NCBI RefSeq assembly: GCF_000013225.1
Contig: NC_007776.1
Span: forward strand, 143,277-207,276
Length of the DNA stretch: 64,000 bases
DNA from: Synechococcus sp. JA-2-3B'a(2-13)
GTDB taxonomy: Bacteria > Cyanobacteriota > Cyanobacteriia > Thermostichales > Thermostichaceae
Direction of reading: 5' to 3'
A program made the position numbers and the translations under genes. The notes beneath the pieces are model-generated. The model had not been told where the DNA came from, did not search any database, and saw only the letters and a list, made by a program, of their open reading frames with translations. Below, in pieces: positions 50,904-59,888 of this stretch. Within the stretch, counting starts at the first letter, position 1. Every line of letters begins with the position of its first letter.

Positions 50904-52931
50904 CTAGCTGGCCAGGGCTAGGCGGGCACCGTACTCCTGCACCGACCACAGTTGCCAGGCACAATTCCCCTGCAGCTCCAAGACCAAGTCGTGGTAGGCC
51001 AGGAGGGTGGGGCGATGCCCAACGCTGATGTAGGTGGTGTTCAGGTGTTGCAGTTGCAGGTAGAGCAGTTTTTCGTTGGCCACATCCAGGGCGCTGGTGG
51101 CCTCGTCCAAAATGGCGTAGCGGGGCTGGGTGATCAAAATGCGGGCAAAGGCAAGACGCTGCTGTTCCCCTAGGGAGAGAGTGCTGGCCCAGTCTTTCTC
51201 CACATCAAAGCCGCCCACCCGCTCCGGCAAGTCTCCCAGGTTCACCTGGGCCAAGACTCGGATGAGATCTTCATCGGTGAGGTCTCGGCGGCGTTTGGGA
51301 TAGAGCAGTTGATCCCGCAGGGATCCCAGCAGCATGTAGGGCTTCTGGGGCAAAAAGAGCATCTCCTGAGTATCTGGGCGGGCGATGGATCCCTGGCCGT
51401 TGGTCCATAGGCCGGCAATGGCCCGTAACAGGGAACTTTTGCCGCTGCCGCTAACACCGACAATCAAAAGCCGTTGGTCGGCTTCCAAGGCGAAGGAGAG
51501 ATCCCGAACCAGGGTTCGTTCTGAATTGGGGGTGAGCAAAGTGACGTGGTGCAGCGCCAATTGCTGGGCAATGCGAGTTTGAATGTTGCTTTCCCGAGCG
51601 CTGGTGTGGCGCAGCGCCGGATCTTCCAGAGACTCGTGAAAGGAGCCTAAGCGGTTGATCCCGGCGGCAAAACTGGAAATGCTTTGAATCTGGTTGGCCA
51701 CAATGGAGAGGGCGCTCAACACCTGGCTGAAGGCAATGGTGGCTTGGGTAATGGTGCCGAAATCTCGCACGCCGCTGAAGTAAAGGGGGGCGACGATGAC
51801 ATAGGGCACAATGCGGGTGAAATAGTTGTAGGCGTATTGGAAAATATCGATGATGGCCTGCCAGATGATCAGCAAATTAAAATTGCGCAAGGCCGCACCA
51901 AAGCGATGCAAAATTTGCCTGAGTTCTTGATCCTCTCCCTGGTAAAAGGCGATGGACTCGGCGTTGTCGCGCACATGCACCAAGCTGTAGCGGAAATCGG
52001 CTTCATAGCGCAGTTGATCGAAGTTAATTTTGATCAGCTTGCGACCAGCCAAAATGGCAATGGCGGTACCAATGGTGGCATAGACCACCAGACCCAACGC
52101 CAACGGACGAGAAATGCCATAGAGAATGCCGGTGAAGGCGTAGAGGGTGAGAATCGAGTCGAGAATGTCCAACAGGAAGGAGAGGGTGGTGCCGGTAAAG
52201 GAGCGGACATCCTCTGATATACGCTGGTCGGGGTTGTCGATTTCGGTGTTGGCGGCGTTGGAATCCAGCTCGTAGTAAGCCCGCTGATTGAAGTAGCGAT
52301 CCAGAAAATGATCGGTCAGCCATTCTCGCCAAAACAGCCCTAGCTTGAGGCGAGTGTAGCGGTAGATCACCAAAATCGGAATGGCTGAGATAATCAGCAC
52401 TCCATAAATAATCAAAAATTGCCAGAAAGTGGGCTCTTCTTTTTGCTGCAGAGCTGTGTCGATAAACCGAAAGATAAAGCTGATCATCACGTTCAGCCGG
52501 TTTACCGTCAGCGACAGAAACAGCAAAAAGGTGAGCAGCGCCCACTGCAACCAGCGCTGGCGAAGCTGCCGCCACACTGCCCCAAAACAAAGGCTGCTCA
52601 GAGCCAAGCTGACCGAGGCCACCCACAGCACTGGCGAGGACAAGTTTCTCTTCGTTTGCGCCACCAATCCGGCTGCCACATTGGTGAAAAACTCCGGGAA
52701 CAGGGCTTGACCGACCAAAGTCACCCCAATCTCCACAAAGAACATCAGGGCAACCACAAACACCATGGCCGCTGCCAGCAAGCCCAAAAAGATCCAGCCC
52801 CCATAGCGTACTCTGGGGTAAAAGTAGGGCTGGGCCACCGTGATAAACCGATCCCACAGTTTGCGGTCAAAGTTAAATTGAGAGGCTTGGGATTCCATTT
52901 TTGCGGTCGGCGGAGAGAGCAAGATCGACAT
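50904..52931 (-). CDS. ABC transporter permease/ATPase of the ABCD/SbmA type
   Basis: A 675-residue half transporter. Residues 60-380 hold five or six helices with the family-typical WREWLTDHFLDRYFNQRAYY (transmembrane EAA-like region) and RISEDVRSFTGTTLSFLLDI. The ATPase domain (about 470-665) has Walker A GVSGSGKSSLLRA, Q-loop LFLPQKPYMLLGSLRDQLLY, the atypical signature LSLGEQQRLAFARI, Walker B AILDEATSALD and H-loop SVGHRP. The relatives YddA/ABCD transport fatty acyl or cobalamin-like compounds; plant and cyanobacterial members act on other substrates, so none is assigned. Starts ATG 52931 or 52898. Confidence 0.88.
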   Translation of the reverse strand: MSILLSPPTAKMESQASQFNFDRKLWDRFITVAQPYFYPRVRYGGWIFLGLLAAAMVFVVALMFFVEIGVTLVGQALFPEFFTNVAAGLVAQTKRNLSSPVLWVASVSLALSSLCFGAVWRQLRQRWLQWALLTFLLFLSLTVNRLNVMISFIFRFIDTALQQKEEPTFWQFLIIYGVLIISAIPILVIYRYTRLKLGLFWREWLTDHFLDRYFNQRAYYELDSNAANTEIDNPDQRISEDVRSFTGTTLSFLLDILDSILTLYAFTGILYGISRPLALGLVVYATIGTAIAILAGRKLIKINFDQLRYEADFRYSLVHVRDNAESIAFYQGEDQELRQILHRFGAALRNFNLLIIWQAIIDIFQYAYNYFTRIVPYVIVAPLYFSGVRDFGTITQATIAFSQVLSALSIVANQIQSISSFAAGINRLGSFHESLEDPALRHTSARESNIQTRIAQQLALHHVTLLTPNSERTLVRDLSFALEADQRLLIVGVSGSGKSSLLRAIAGLWTNGQGSIARPDTQEMLFLPQKPYMLLGSLRDQLLYPKRRRDLTDEDLIRVLAQVNLGDLPERVGGFDVEKDWASTLSLGEQQRLAFARILITQPRYAILDEATSALDVANEKLLYLQLQHLNTTYISVGHRPTLLAYHDLVLELQGNCAWQLWSVQEYGARLALAS

Positions 52932-53014
52932 CTCTCAGGCTAGCAGGCCACGGCTGCCAATCTGTGTTCAATAGGAGCAAATTCCATTGGGGGTGGAACA
53001 GGTTCGGTGTCTCT

Positions 53015-54208
53015 TCAACCTTGCAACCGGTTTTGCCAAGCCGATTGGGCCGCCAGCCACACCGTCTGAACCGGCACGTGAAACTCCTGGGCGCGGGCCA
53101 CACAATCGCGAAACTCCGGCTGAGCGTTGACGATGCGGCCATGGTGGCGAGCTACCTTGATGTCCACCAAGCCGTAAGGGGTTTCCACCCGCTCGACGAC
53201 CCGCTCCAGCAGGGTACGCTGCTGTTGGAAGTGGCGAATGCCCAGGGTGGTGGTCTCCCGGAAGATGAGATCTTGACACTCCGGCACCCGATCCGGCGGA
53301 CAGATGACGGTAAGCAGGATCCCCGGCCGCCCCTGTTTCATGGTGATCGGCTGGGTAAACACGTCCCAGGCCCCCAGGGCCAACAACTGCTCGCAGGTGT
53401 AGGCAATCACTTGGGGGTTGAGATCGTCGATTTGGGTTTGCAACACCGATACCGTTTCCGTTAGCTCTCCCCCATTGGCTTCCCCAATCCAGAGACGAAA
53501 CACGTTGGGAATGGGCAGCTCTTGGGCACCGGCCCCACGCCCCACTTTTTCCACCCGCATCGGCGGACAGGGGCCAAACTCTTCCGCCAACGCCACGGCC
53601 AAGGCTGCTCCTGTGGGGGTTACCAGCTCCGCTTCCACCCCGTTGCTGAACACCGGCACGCGGCCCATTTCCCACAGCTCGATCACCGCCGGCACCGGCA
53701 CGGCCAATTTGCCATGCTCTGTGCTCACCCAGCCGCCCCCAACAGGATGGGGGGATGACAACACCCGCTCCACCTGCAGCCAATCCAGGCCAATGCAAGT
53801 GCCGACAATATCCACCAAAGCATCCACTGCCCCCACTTCGTGAAAGTGCACTTCTTCCACAGGCATCTGATGGACTTTTGCTTCCGCCTGCGCCAACTTT
53901 TCAAACACCGCCAAGCTGCGGGCCTTAATGGCTGGGGAAAGCTGGGATCCCGCGATCAAAGCCTGAATCTCTGCCCAATGCCGAGCAAGGGATCCACCAC
54001 TCTGGGATCCCAGCACCTCCACCACAGCTTGCAGAGCAGGCTGCCCACACCGCTGCACCCGGCTCACCTGCAAGCCATATTCCCCCTCGATGCCCAACGC
54101 CTGGAGCTGACGGTTGAGGTACTCCAAAGGCACCCCGCAATCCAGCAGGGCTCCTAGACACATATCGCCGGCAATGCCCGCCGCACAGTCGAAGTAGGCT
54201 ATTTTCAT
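53015..54208 (-). CDS. larC: Nickel-pincer cofactor insertion protein LarC
   Basis: A 397-residue LarC, the CTP-dependent enzyme inserting nickel into pyridinium-3,5-bisthiocarboxylic acid mononucleotide to form the nickel-pincer cofactor of lactate racemase-type enzymes. CAAGIAGDMCLGALLDCGV is the family start; EEVHFHEVGAVDALVDIVGT contains the metal-binding histidines; LTPTGAALAVALAEEF-like VTPTGAALAVALAEEFG and RGAGAQELPIPNVFRLWIG are conserved. No larA, larB or larE is adjacent, although such scattered lar genes are common. ATG 54208. Confidence 0.9.
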   Translation of the reverse strand: MKIAYFDCAAGIAGDMCLGALLDCGVPLEYLNRQLQALGIEGEYGLQVSRVQRCGQPALQAVVEVLGSQSGGSLARHWAEIQALIAGSQLSPAIKARSLAVFEKLAQAEAKVHQMPVEEVHFHEVGAVDALVDIVGTCIGLDWLQVERVLSSPHPVGGGWVSTEHGKLAVPVPAVIELWEMGRVPVFSNGVEAELVTPTGAALAVALAEEFGPCPPMRVEKVGRGAGAQELPIPNVFRLWIGEANGGELTETVSVLQTQIDDLNPQVIAYTCEQLLALGAWDVFTQPITMKQGRPGILLTVICPPDRVPECQDLIFRETTTLGIRHFQQQRTLLERVVERVETPYGLVDIKVARHHGRIVNAQPEFRDCVARAQEFHVPVQTVWLAAQSAWQNRLQG

Positions 54209-54304
54209 GCTGGAGAACTGGGGGTAGCCGCTGCCGCCAGAATGGACTTGGATCCCTCTTGATTGTAGGCAGCAACCGGCCTGGAAAAGGCGACGGGAGA
54301 GCAG

Positions 54305-54742
54305 TTAGGCTTCCCTAGAGTCAGAAGATTCAGAAGATCGAGCAGCAGATTCCCTCCACTGTTGGATGATGTTGCCCAAATTGCGCCGGAATTCTCCAAT
54401 TCCCAGCAGGGATCCCGGCTCGGGATCCCAGGAAGCCGAGAACACACCGTAGCTGATGCCCAAAAAACCAAGGCCAAACAAAGTTAGCGACTCCGCCAAG
54501 GTGAAGTAAGGGGGCAGAGCGACCACATGGTTGGTCAAGAGATAGTAATTCACAAAAAAGCTGCTCAGACCTAGCCCCGAAGGGATCCCAGAAAACACCA
54601 GGATCCGCCGCACCATCCGCCGGCTGACCTCAGGGGGAATCACGGCAACAGGCTCCTTCTTGGCCGGCTTCTGCTCCACCTCAACAGAGGCGGAGGGGGA
54701 GCGACGGCGAAAGGTTTTGGACTGGCGGCTGGATTTGCCCAC
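54305..54742 (-). CDS. PAM68-like photosystem assembly protein (DUF3464)
   Basis: A 145-residue membrane protein. A basic, serine-rich N-terminal extension (about residues 1-35) precedes IPPEVSRRMVRRILVFSGIP and two helices (GLGLSSFFVNYYLL and SLTLFGLGFLGISYGVFSA), then SWDPEPGSLLGIGEFRRN. This is the PAM68 family, needed in plants and cyanobacteria for assembly of photosystem II (CP47 insertion) at the thylakoid. The GTG start has GGAGATC upstream. It lies just downstream of rpsO on the same strand (36 bp), an arrangement I recall from other cyanobacteria. Confidence 0.88.
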   Translation of the reverse strand: MGKSSRQSKTFRRRSPSASVEVEQKPAKKEPVAVIPPEVSRRMVRRILVFSGIPSGLGLSSFFVNYYLLTNHVVALPPYFTLAESLTLFGLGFLGISYGVFSASWDPEPGSLLGIGEFRRNLGNIIQQWRESAARSSESSDSREA

Positions 54743-54778
54743 GAAGACAGATCTCCGATAGCGTTTTGGATGGGCTGC

Positions 54779-55054
54779 CTACTTTTTCACCCGGATGTTC
54801 AGCCGTTCGGCCAGCTCCCGGAAGCGGTCAGGAGAATGCTTGGCGATGTAGTTGAGCAAACGCTTGCGACGACCGATCATCATCAGCAGGCCGCGGCGGG
54901 AGTTGAAATCCTTCGGGTTTCTCTGAAGGTGCTGAGAGAGCTGGTTGATGCGACTGGTGAGCAGAGCCACCTGAACCTCGGCAGAACCGGTGTCGGTGTC
55001 GTGCAGTCGATAGCTCTCAATGATCTGCTGCTTCTCTTGTTGCAATAAGGCCAT
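54779..55054 (-). CDS. rpsO: 30S ribosomal protein S15
   Basis: A 91-residue S15, an early 16S rRNA binding protein. The sequence has YRLHDTDTGSAEVQVALLTS, INQLSQHLQRNPKDFNSRRG and LLMMIGRRKRLLNYIAKHSP, all standard. ATG 55054 gives the usual N-terminus ALLQQEKQQIIESY; the upstream extension is not conserved. It may be co-transcribed with the PAM68-like gene downstream. Its promoter region is divergent from the HEAT-repeat gene. Confidence 0.96.
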   Translation of the reverse strand: MALLQQEKQQIIESYRLHDTDTGSAEVQVALLTSRINQLSQHLQRNPKDFNSRRGLLMMIGRRKRLLNYIAKHSPDRFRELAERLNIRVKK

Positions 55055-55146
55055 AAGATCAAGGGACTGGATGCACTGCTTCAAGATAATAACATCGGCT
55101 TTTCCTCCCTCGCTATGGCCGAGGAGGGTTATGGAGAAAATGGGAT

Positions 55147-55830
55147 ATGACAACAACCTCTGGGGATCCTCCGGCACTGCCCGCTTTGCTGGAGCTGTTG
55201 AACTCACAAGACTTGGGAAATCGGCTGCGCGCCGTCAACAAGGCCAGAGAGCTGCCAGGGTCAGAAGCCTTGACGCTGTTGCAGCGAGCAATCACCGACG
55301 AGAATGCCCGCGTCCGTTATGCTGCCATCAGCCAGATGGGCACCCTGTCTGGCGTCGATCCGAACCTACTGTTGCCCATTTTGCAGCGCTCTTTGCGAGA
55401 GGATCCGGAGTTCGATGTGCGGGCTGCTGCCGCCGCTGCCCTGGGGGATCTCAAGCAGCCACAGGCCCTGGCCGATCTCCTGGAAGCTTATCGGCGAGAA
55501 ACGGAGTGGCTGGTACGGTTTAGCATCATCGCTGCCCTGGGAGAGCTGGGGAACCCTGCCGCCTTCGACACTCTGGTGGAAGCTTTGCAGGACAAGAGCG
55601 AGCTGATCACCACAGCCGCTGCCGCTGCCTTGGGCGATCTGGGGGATCCGCGGGCCATCCCCTACCTGGATCCCCTCATTGATTCCGACGACTGGCAACT
55701 GCGCTACCGCGTCTGCATTGCCCTGGCCAAGTTGGGAACAGAAGCCGCTCGCGCCGGACTGACCCGGCTGGCCCAGGATTCCCAAGAACAGGTGGCCGTA
55801 CATGCCCGGGCTGCCTTGGGATCCCTGTAG
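55147..55830 (+). CDS. HEAT-repeat protein, NblB-like
   Basis: A 227-residue all-helical protein with about six HEAT/PBS-lyase repeats; clear units are DENARVRYAAISQMGTLSG, EFDVRAAAAAALGDLKQPQA, WLVRFSIIAALGELGNPAAF, ELITTAAAAALGDLGDPRAI and DWQLRYRVCIALAKLG. This architecture is shared by phycobilin lyases (CpcE/F, PecE/F) and by NblB, which is needed for phycobilisome degradation. At this length, single-chain and next to apcD, NblB-like is the best guess, not proven. ATG 55147 lies 92 bp from rpsO (divergent); its stop is 4 bp from the apcD stop. Confidence 0.75.
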   Translation: MTTTSGDPPALPALLELLNSQDLGNRLRAVNKARELPGSEALTLLQRAITDENARVRYAAISQMGTLSGVDPNLLLPILQRSLREDPEFDVRAAAAAALGDLKQPQALADLLEAYRRETEWLVRFSIIAALGELGNPAAFDTLVEALQDKSELITTAAAAALGDLGDPRAIPYLDPLIDSDDWQLRYRVCIALAKLGTEAARAGLTRLAQDSQEQVAVHARAALGSL

Positions 55831-55834
55831 ATCC

Positions 55835-56320
55835 CTAGCTCATGGCATTGATGATGTAGTCAAAGTAAGGGGCGGCTTCAGCGGCTGCCGCCGGCTCCAA
55901 CAAGCTGAGGGCAGCTTCCTTCAAAAAGACAATCGCATCGATCATGCCGGCGATGGGTACGTTGAGGGCATTGTACATTTCCCGCACCCCTATCAGGCCG
56001 ATAGACTCAATCGGCTCTTTGCTGCCGGCAATAATGCCATAGGTCACCAGACGCAGATACCAGTCGTAATCTCGCAAACATTGGTTGTAGCGCTTGTCAC
56101 CGTAGGCATTGCCACCGGGTTGCACGTACTCGGGCCGCTTGGCGAATAGCTGCTTCTGGGCCTGGTCAATGATGCGCTTTTTGTTTTCTGCTAACACCTG
56201 AGCGATTTGCAAGCGCCTCTCGCCGGTGGTCATGTAATTCCTGATGGCTTCCAGTTCGCTAACTGAGAGGTAACGCAGCTGGTCATCCGCGGTCTCGATG
56301 ATCTGGTTGATCACGCTCAC
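55835..56320 (-). CDS. apcD: Allophycocyanin alpha-B subunit ApcD
   Basis: A 161-residue phycobiliprotein of the phycobilisome core, a terminal emitter passing energy to photosystems. The chromophore cysteine is C81 in [19 protein letters not shown], with AFLATGE-like [15 protein letters not shown] and [15 protein letters not shown] as alpha-B signatures; the YDQ-type end [11 protein letters not shown] is standard. The start is GTG at 56320, with AGGAGAATCCC upstream, giving exactly the usual 161 residues; an upstream ATG would add 28 unconserved residues. It is separate from apcABC and convergent with the NblB-like gene. Confidence 0.94.
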   Translation of the reverse strand: MSVINQIIETADDQLRYLSVSELEAIRNYMTTGERRLQIAQVLAENKKRIIDQAQKQLFAKRPEYVQPGGNAYGDKRYNQCLRDYDWYLRLVTYGIIAGSKEPIESIGLIGVREMYNALNVPIAGMIDAIVFLKEAALSLLEPAAAAEAAPYFDYIINAMS

Positions 56321-56511
56321 GGTAGGGATTCTCCTGTTTTCTAACTTGCTTTCAATTCGGTTCATCAATTCGCAACCCATCCCCCCAGCCCAAGGTCGGC
56401 CCAAGAGATGAGCAGGTAGCTCGGCAAGCCAGCGCCGCCGGCTGCTCCCAGTTTAGGATAGGGCAAACCTTCCCTCAAGCACTTTGGCGTGACTCCATCT
56501 CGAGACTGGCC

Positions 56512-58011
56512 CTAGATCCGGCCTCGCAGCCATTGGGCCATCTCATTGCGGCGTGGGGCAGCCTCCAGACACACCTCTTCGGTAATCCGCCCCTCTTGGT
56601 AAAGCCTAAACAGGGATTGATTCATGGTACACATGCCCTCATAGGAGCCGTCGGCGATCAGCTCCTCAATTTCGTCCACCGCCCCCCGCTTGATGTAGTC
56701 CCGAATGGCATCGGTGTTGCGCATGATCTCGTGGGCCGCAGCTCGCTTGCCATCGGTGGTGCGCACCAGGGTTTGAGCGATGATCGCCACCAGGGTTTCT
56801 GCCAGCTGCAGACGCATCGGCTCCTGTTCTTCCGGCTTGTAAATCCCCAGCAGACGCTCGATGGTGCGGACGGCGCTGTTGGTGTGCAGGGTTCCAAAGA
56901 CCAAGTGGCCCGTCTGGCCGGCCTTCAGGGCAATATCCACTGTCTCTCGATCCCGCATCTCCCCAATCAGGATGATGTCCGGATCTTCCCGCAGAGAGGC
57001 TTTCAGGGCATTGGCAAATTCCAGGGTGTGGATCCCGACCTCCCGCTGCCGCACCATCGATTTCTTGCTCTGGTGGACGAACTCGATGGGATCCTCAATG
57101 GAAATGATGTGTTTGGGAAAGTTGGAATTGATGTAGTCCACCATCGCTGCCAAGGTTGTGGACTTACCGGATCCGGTGGGGCCGGTCACCAAAACCAAGC
57201 CTTTGTGCTCTTCGGCAATGCGCTTCAAGACTTCCGGCGCCCGCAACTGCTCCAGCGTCAAAATTTTCAACGGGATCAGACGCATCACCATAGCCGGGCC
57301 AAGAAGGGAAACAAAGCAGTTGACCCGACACCGCACCAAACCCTCGTACTGGATGGCAGTATCCAGTTCCAAACATTCCTCAAACTGGCGAATTTGGCTC
57401 TCCGGCAGGCTTTCCCGCAGCCAGCCATAGAACATCTCGGTGGTGGTGACCGGGTAGTTGGTCAAAAGCATTTGCCCCCGATCCCGAAAGCGGGGCACTT
57501 CTCCTACCCCCAAATGAATATCTGAGTAGCCTTTGTCATAGGCTTCCTGCACCAGTTGGCGCAGGGTCAGGCCCGCAGGAGCAGCTGGAGCCACTGGGAT
57601 CCGACCGGCAGCCGTTGGGCGAGCTGGTGGCGCAAAAGGCGGGGCAGCAGGAGTGGGGACAGGTGGCGACACTGGAGGCCGAGCAGCAGCAGCCGGAGCC
57701 GGAGTGGGCGGGGGCATTCGAGGGGGAGCGACAGGATCGGGCACAGGCACAGGCACCTGAGGGGGAGCGACAGCCACACCAGGAGGAAGGGGCCGACCCA
57801 GAATGGGGTTGGGGGGGCTTTTGGCGTTGACAGGCCGGGATCCCATCCCTTGGGAAGCTGAACCCAGCACCGGATCCAGTTGCGTTGGGGGCTCCACCGG
57901 GGGCGTTTGAGCAGCCGGACGAGGCGGACGCTGCATGACCGGCGGAGCCGGGGGCTGCCAATTGGAGTCCAAATCGGTGGGAAACTGGTTTTCGGGGCTG
58001 ACCTCGCTCAT
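56512..58011 (-). CDS. pilT: Type IV pilus retraction ATPase (PilT family)
   Basis: A 499-residue secretion-type ATPase that powers pilus retraction and motility. The first 145 residues are proline- and alanine-rich low complexity, much longer than in usual PilT. The ATPase core has SDIHLGVGEVPRFRDRGQML, arginine-finger region, Walker A VTGPTGSGKSTTLAAMVDYI, ISIEDPIEFVHQSKKSMVRQ, Walker B-type DIILIGEMRDRETV and the His box HLVFGTLHTNSA. The C-terminal AIRL-like retraction motif appears altered, so pilT paralogue status (cyanobacteria often carry two) is open. ATG 58011. Confidence 0.87.
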   Translation of the reverse strand: MSEVSPENQFPTDLDSNWQPPAPPVMQRPPRPAAQTPPVEPPTQLDPVLGSASQGMGSRPVNAKSPPNPILGRPLPPGVAVAPPQVPVPVPDPVAPPRMPPPTPAPAAAARPPVSPPVPTPAAPPFAPPARPTAAGRIPVAPAAPAGLTLRQLVQEAYDKGYSDIHLGVGEVPRFRDRGQMLLTNYPVTTTEMFYGWLRESLPESQIRQFEECLELDTAIQYEGLVRCRVNCFVSLLGPAMVMRLIPLKILTLEQLRAPEVLKRIAEEHKGLVLVTGPTGSGKSTTLAAMVDYINSNFPKHIISIEDPIEFVHQSKKSMVRQREVGIHTLEFANALKASLREDPDIILIGEMRDRETVDIALKAGQTGHLVFGTLHTNSAVRTIERLLGIYKPEEQEPMRLQLAETLVAIIAQTLVRTTDGKRAAAHEIMRNTDAIRDYIKRGAVDEIEELIADGSYEGMCTMNQSLFRLYQEGRITEEVCLEAAPRRNEMAQWLRGRI

Positions 58012-58112
58012 GACAAGCCTCGCTTCTGGCAGGGTTTGCGTCGATCTTAGGCTAGCATTCCCCGCCTGAGCAGAGGCTTAACCCACTCACCGACAAAGCT
58101 CCGGGAAGCTCC

Positions 58113-58802
58113 CTAAAAATTGGACGGATGGCGAATGAGACTCAGAAACTCTTCGCGGGTACGGGGATCCTCCTGAAACACCCCCACCATCGAGCTGGTG
58201 ACCGTCCAGGAGCCGGCCTTTTGTACCCCCCGCATCACCATGCACATGTGGGTAGCCTCGATAACCACCCCCACCCCGTAGGGATCCAGCACCTCCATCA
58301 AGGCCTCAGCAATTTGCCGTGTCAGGCGTTCCTGAACCTGCAGGCGGCGGGAGTACATCTCGACGATACGGGCAATTTTGCTTAGGCCCACCACCTTTTG
58401 CTTGGGGATGTAGGCCACATGGGCTTTGCCGATAAAGGGCAGCAGATGGTGCTCGCACAGGCTAAACAGAGACACATCCCGCAACAGCACCATCTCGTCA
58501 TGGCCCTCATCAAAGATGGCACTGTTCAGTAGCTCCTCCAAAGACTGCCGATACCCACTGGTCAAAAACTTCAAAGCCGCAACCACTCGTTCCGGGGTTT
58601 TTCGCAGCCCCTCCCGTTGGGGATCCTCCCCGATCCCCCGCAGCAGCGTCTCCACCGCCGCCACCATAGCCGGATCTGAGACATCCGAGCTACCCAATTC
58701 TTCTTCCGCAAAAGTGGCTCGATCTCGAATCACCCGAGACTTGAAATGGGCTTTGTCATCCATTCGAGATTGCGAGCCAGATCCGGGTTTCGCAAGGGTC
58801 AT
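58113..58802 (-). CDS. folE: GTP cyclohydrolase I
   Basis: A 229-residue FolE that converts GTP to dihydroneopterin triphosphate for folate and pterin synthesis. Catalytic zinc ligands are in [20 protein letters not shown] and the later TCMVMRG-like [17 protein letters not shown]; the pocket segment [20 protein letters not shown] is conserved. The first 40 residues are an unconserved extension. AAGGAATATC precedes ATG 58802. Divergent neighbours are separate functions. Confidence 0.94.
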   Translation of the reverse strand: MTLAKPGSGSQSRMDDKAHFKSRVIRDRATFAEEELGSSDVSDPAMVAAVETLLRGIGEDPQREGLRKTPERVVAALKFLTSGYRQSLEELLNSAIFDEGHDEMVLLRDVSLFSLCEHHLLPFIGKAHVAYIPKQKVVGLSKIARIVEMYSRRLQVQERLTRQIAEALMEVLDPYGVGVVIEATHMCMVMRGVQKAGSWTVTSSMVGVFQEDPRTREEFLSLIRHPSNF

Positions 58803-58914
58803 AGCAGGATATTCCTTGTTGAACGAAAGGCTAAGAGAACTCAGTGCAACTCAGCTCAAGGGGCATCCAGTCAAAAGCTGCGATAGCCAAGACCATCCTC
58901 AGTCAGGGGCAAGC

Positions 58915-59646
58915 CTAAAAGGCTCCCACCGCAGGCATGAAGGTGAGATCTTCCACCACCGCGCCTGTGGGCAACCGAACAATATAGGTAATCAAATCGG
59001 CTACCCATTCCGGCGAGAGCATTTTGGAACGGTCGAAGTTGACCCCTACCGTGCCCGTATCCCAGAGGGACGTGTCCACGGCACCAGGGCACAGGCTGGT
59101 GACCCGAATGCCATGCTGTCGTTCCTCTTCGGCCAAAGCTTGAGAAAAGCCCATTAGGCCGAACTTGCTGGCACAGTAAGCTCCCCAGTTGGGAAAAGCT
59201 CGCTTGCCCGCAATCGAGATGACGTTGACAATCGTGCCGCAGCGCTGCCGGCGCATTCCGGGAAGTACGGCTTGGGCACACAGAAAAGCTGCCGTCAAGT
59301 TCAAGTCGATCACTCGCTGCCAATCCGACAAAGGTAAGGTGGCCAAAGGGCCAACGTGGGCCATGCCCGCATTATTGACCAAGACATCGCAGACGCCAAA
59401 TCGATCCAGGAGAGCCTGCAACTGCTGGGGCAGAGCTGCTAAGTCGGCCAAGTCCATGGGAAAAACCGCTGCCTTGCCGCCCTGGGCTTGGATTTGGGCT
59501 TGCACCGCCAGCAGATCAGGTTGGGAACGGGCCACCAGAGCTACTGCTATCCCTTGTCGGGCTAGGGCTAGGGCTACAGCTCTGCCGATCCCTCGACTGG
59601 CCCCTGTAATCAGAGCACGTTCGGGAAACTTTGTCTCAAAACTCAT
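58915..59646 (-). CDS. Short-chain dehydrogenase/reductase
   Basis: A 243-residue Rossmann-fold oxidoreductase. Nucleotide loop TGASRGIGRAVALALARQG, NNAGMAHVGPL, the catalytic serine in VISIAGKRAF and Y-x3-K in YCASKFGLMGFSQALAEEE are all present. The substrate is not predictable; FabG-type 3-oxoacyl reductases and sepiapterin reductases are similar. It is not adjacent to fatty-acid genes. ATG 59646 is divergent from the ABC ATPase gene. Confidence 0.88.
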   Translation of the reverse strand: MSFETKFPERALITGASRGIGRAVALALARQGIAVALVARSQPDLLAVQAQIQAQGGKAAVFPMDLADLAALPQQLQALLDRFGVCDVLVNNAGMAHVGPLATLPLSDWQRVIDLNLTAAFLCAQAVLPGMRRQRCGTIVNVISIAGKRAFPNWGAYCASKFGLMGFSQALAEEERQHGIRVTSLCPGAVDTSLWDTGTVGVNFDRSKMLSPEWVADLITYIVRLPTGAVVEDLTFMPAVGAF

Positions 59647-59888
59647 TTACAACAAGCCTCTGGAGTGCGCCACACAAGCAAGCGCCGCCCAGGCCTGAGA
59701 AACTTCGTTAACTAAGTTTAACACTGATTTTCCGCTGCTTCGCTTGGAATCAGGGCGAGGCGTAGAAACCTTATTCTGTCCTGCTCAAGATCTGGCTGCT
59801 GGCTGTTGGATCTCGATCCGGTTGGACGGGATCCGGGGACATGGTAGTGTGGTAAAAATAGTGAAAATCTTTTGCAACAACAACCGTC

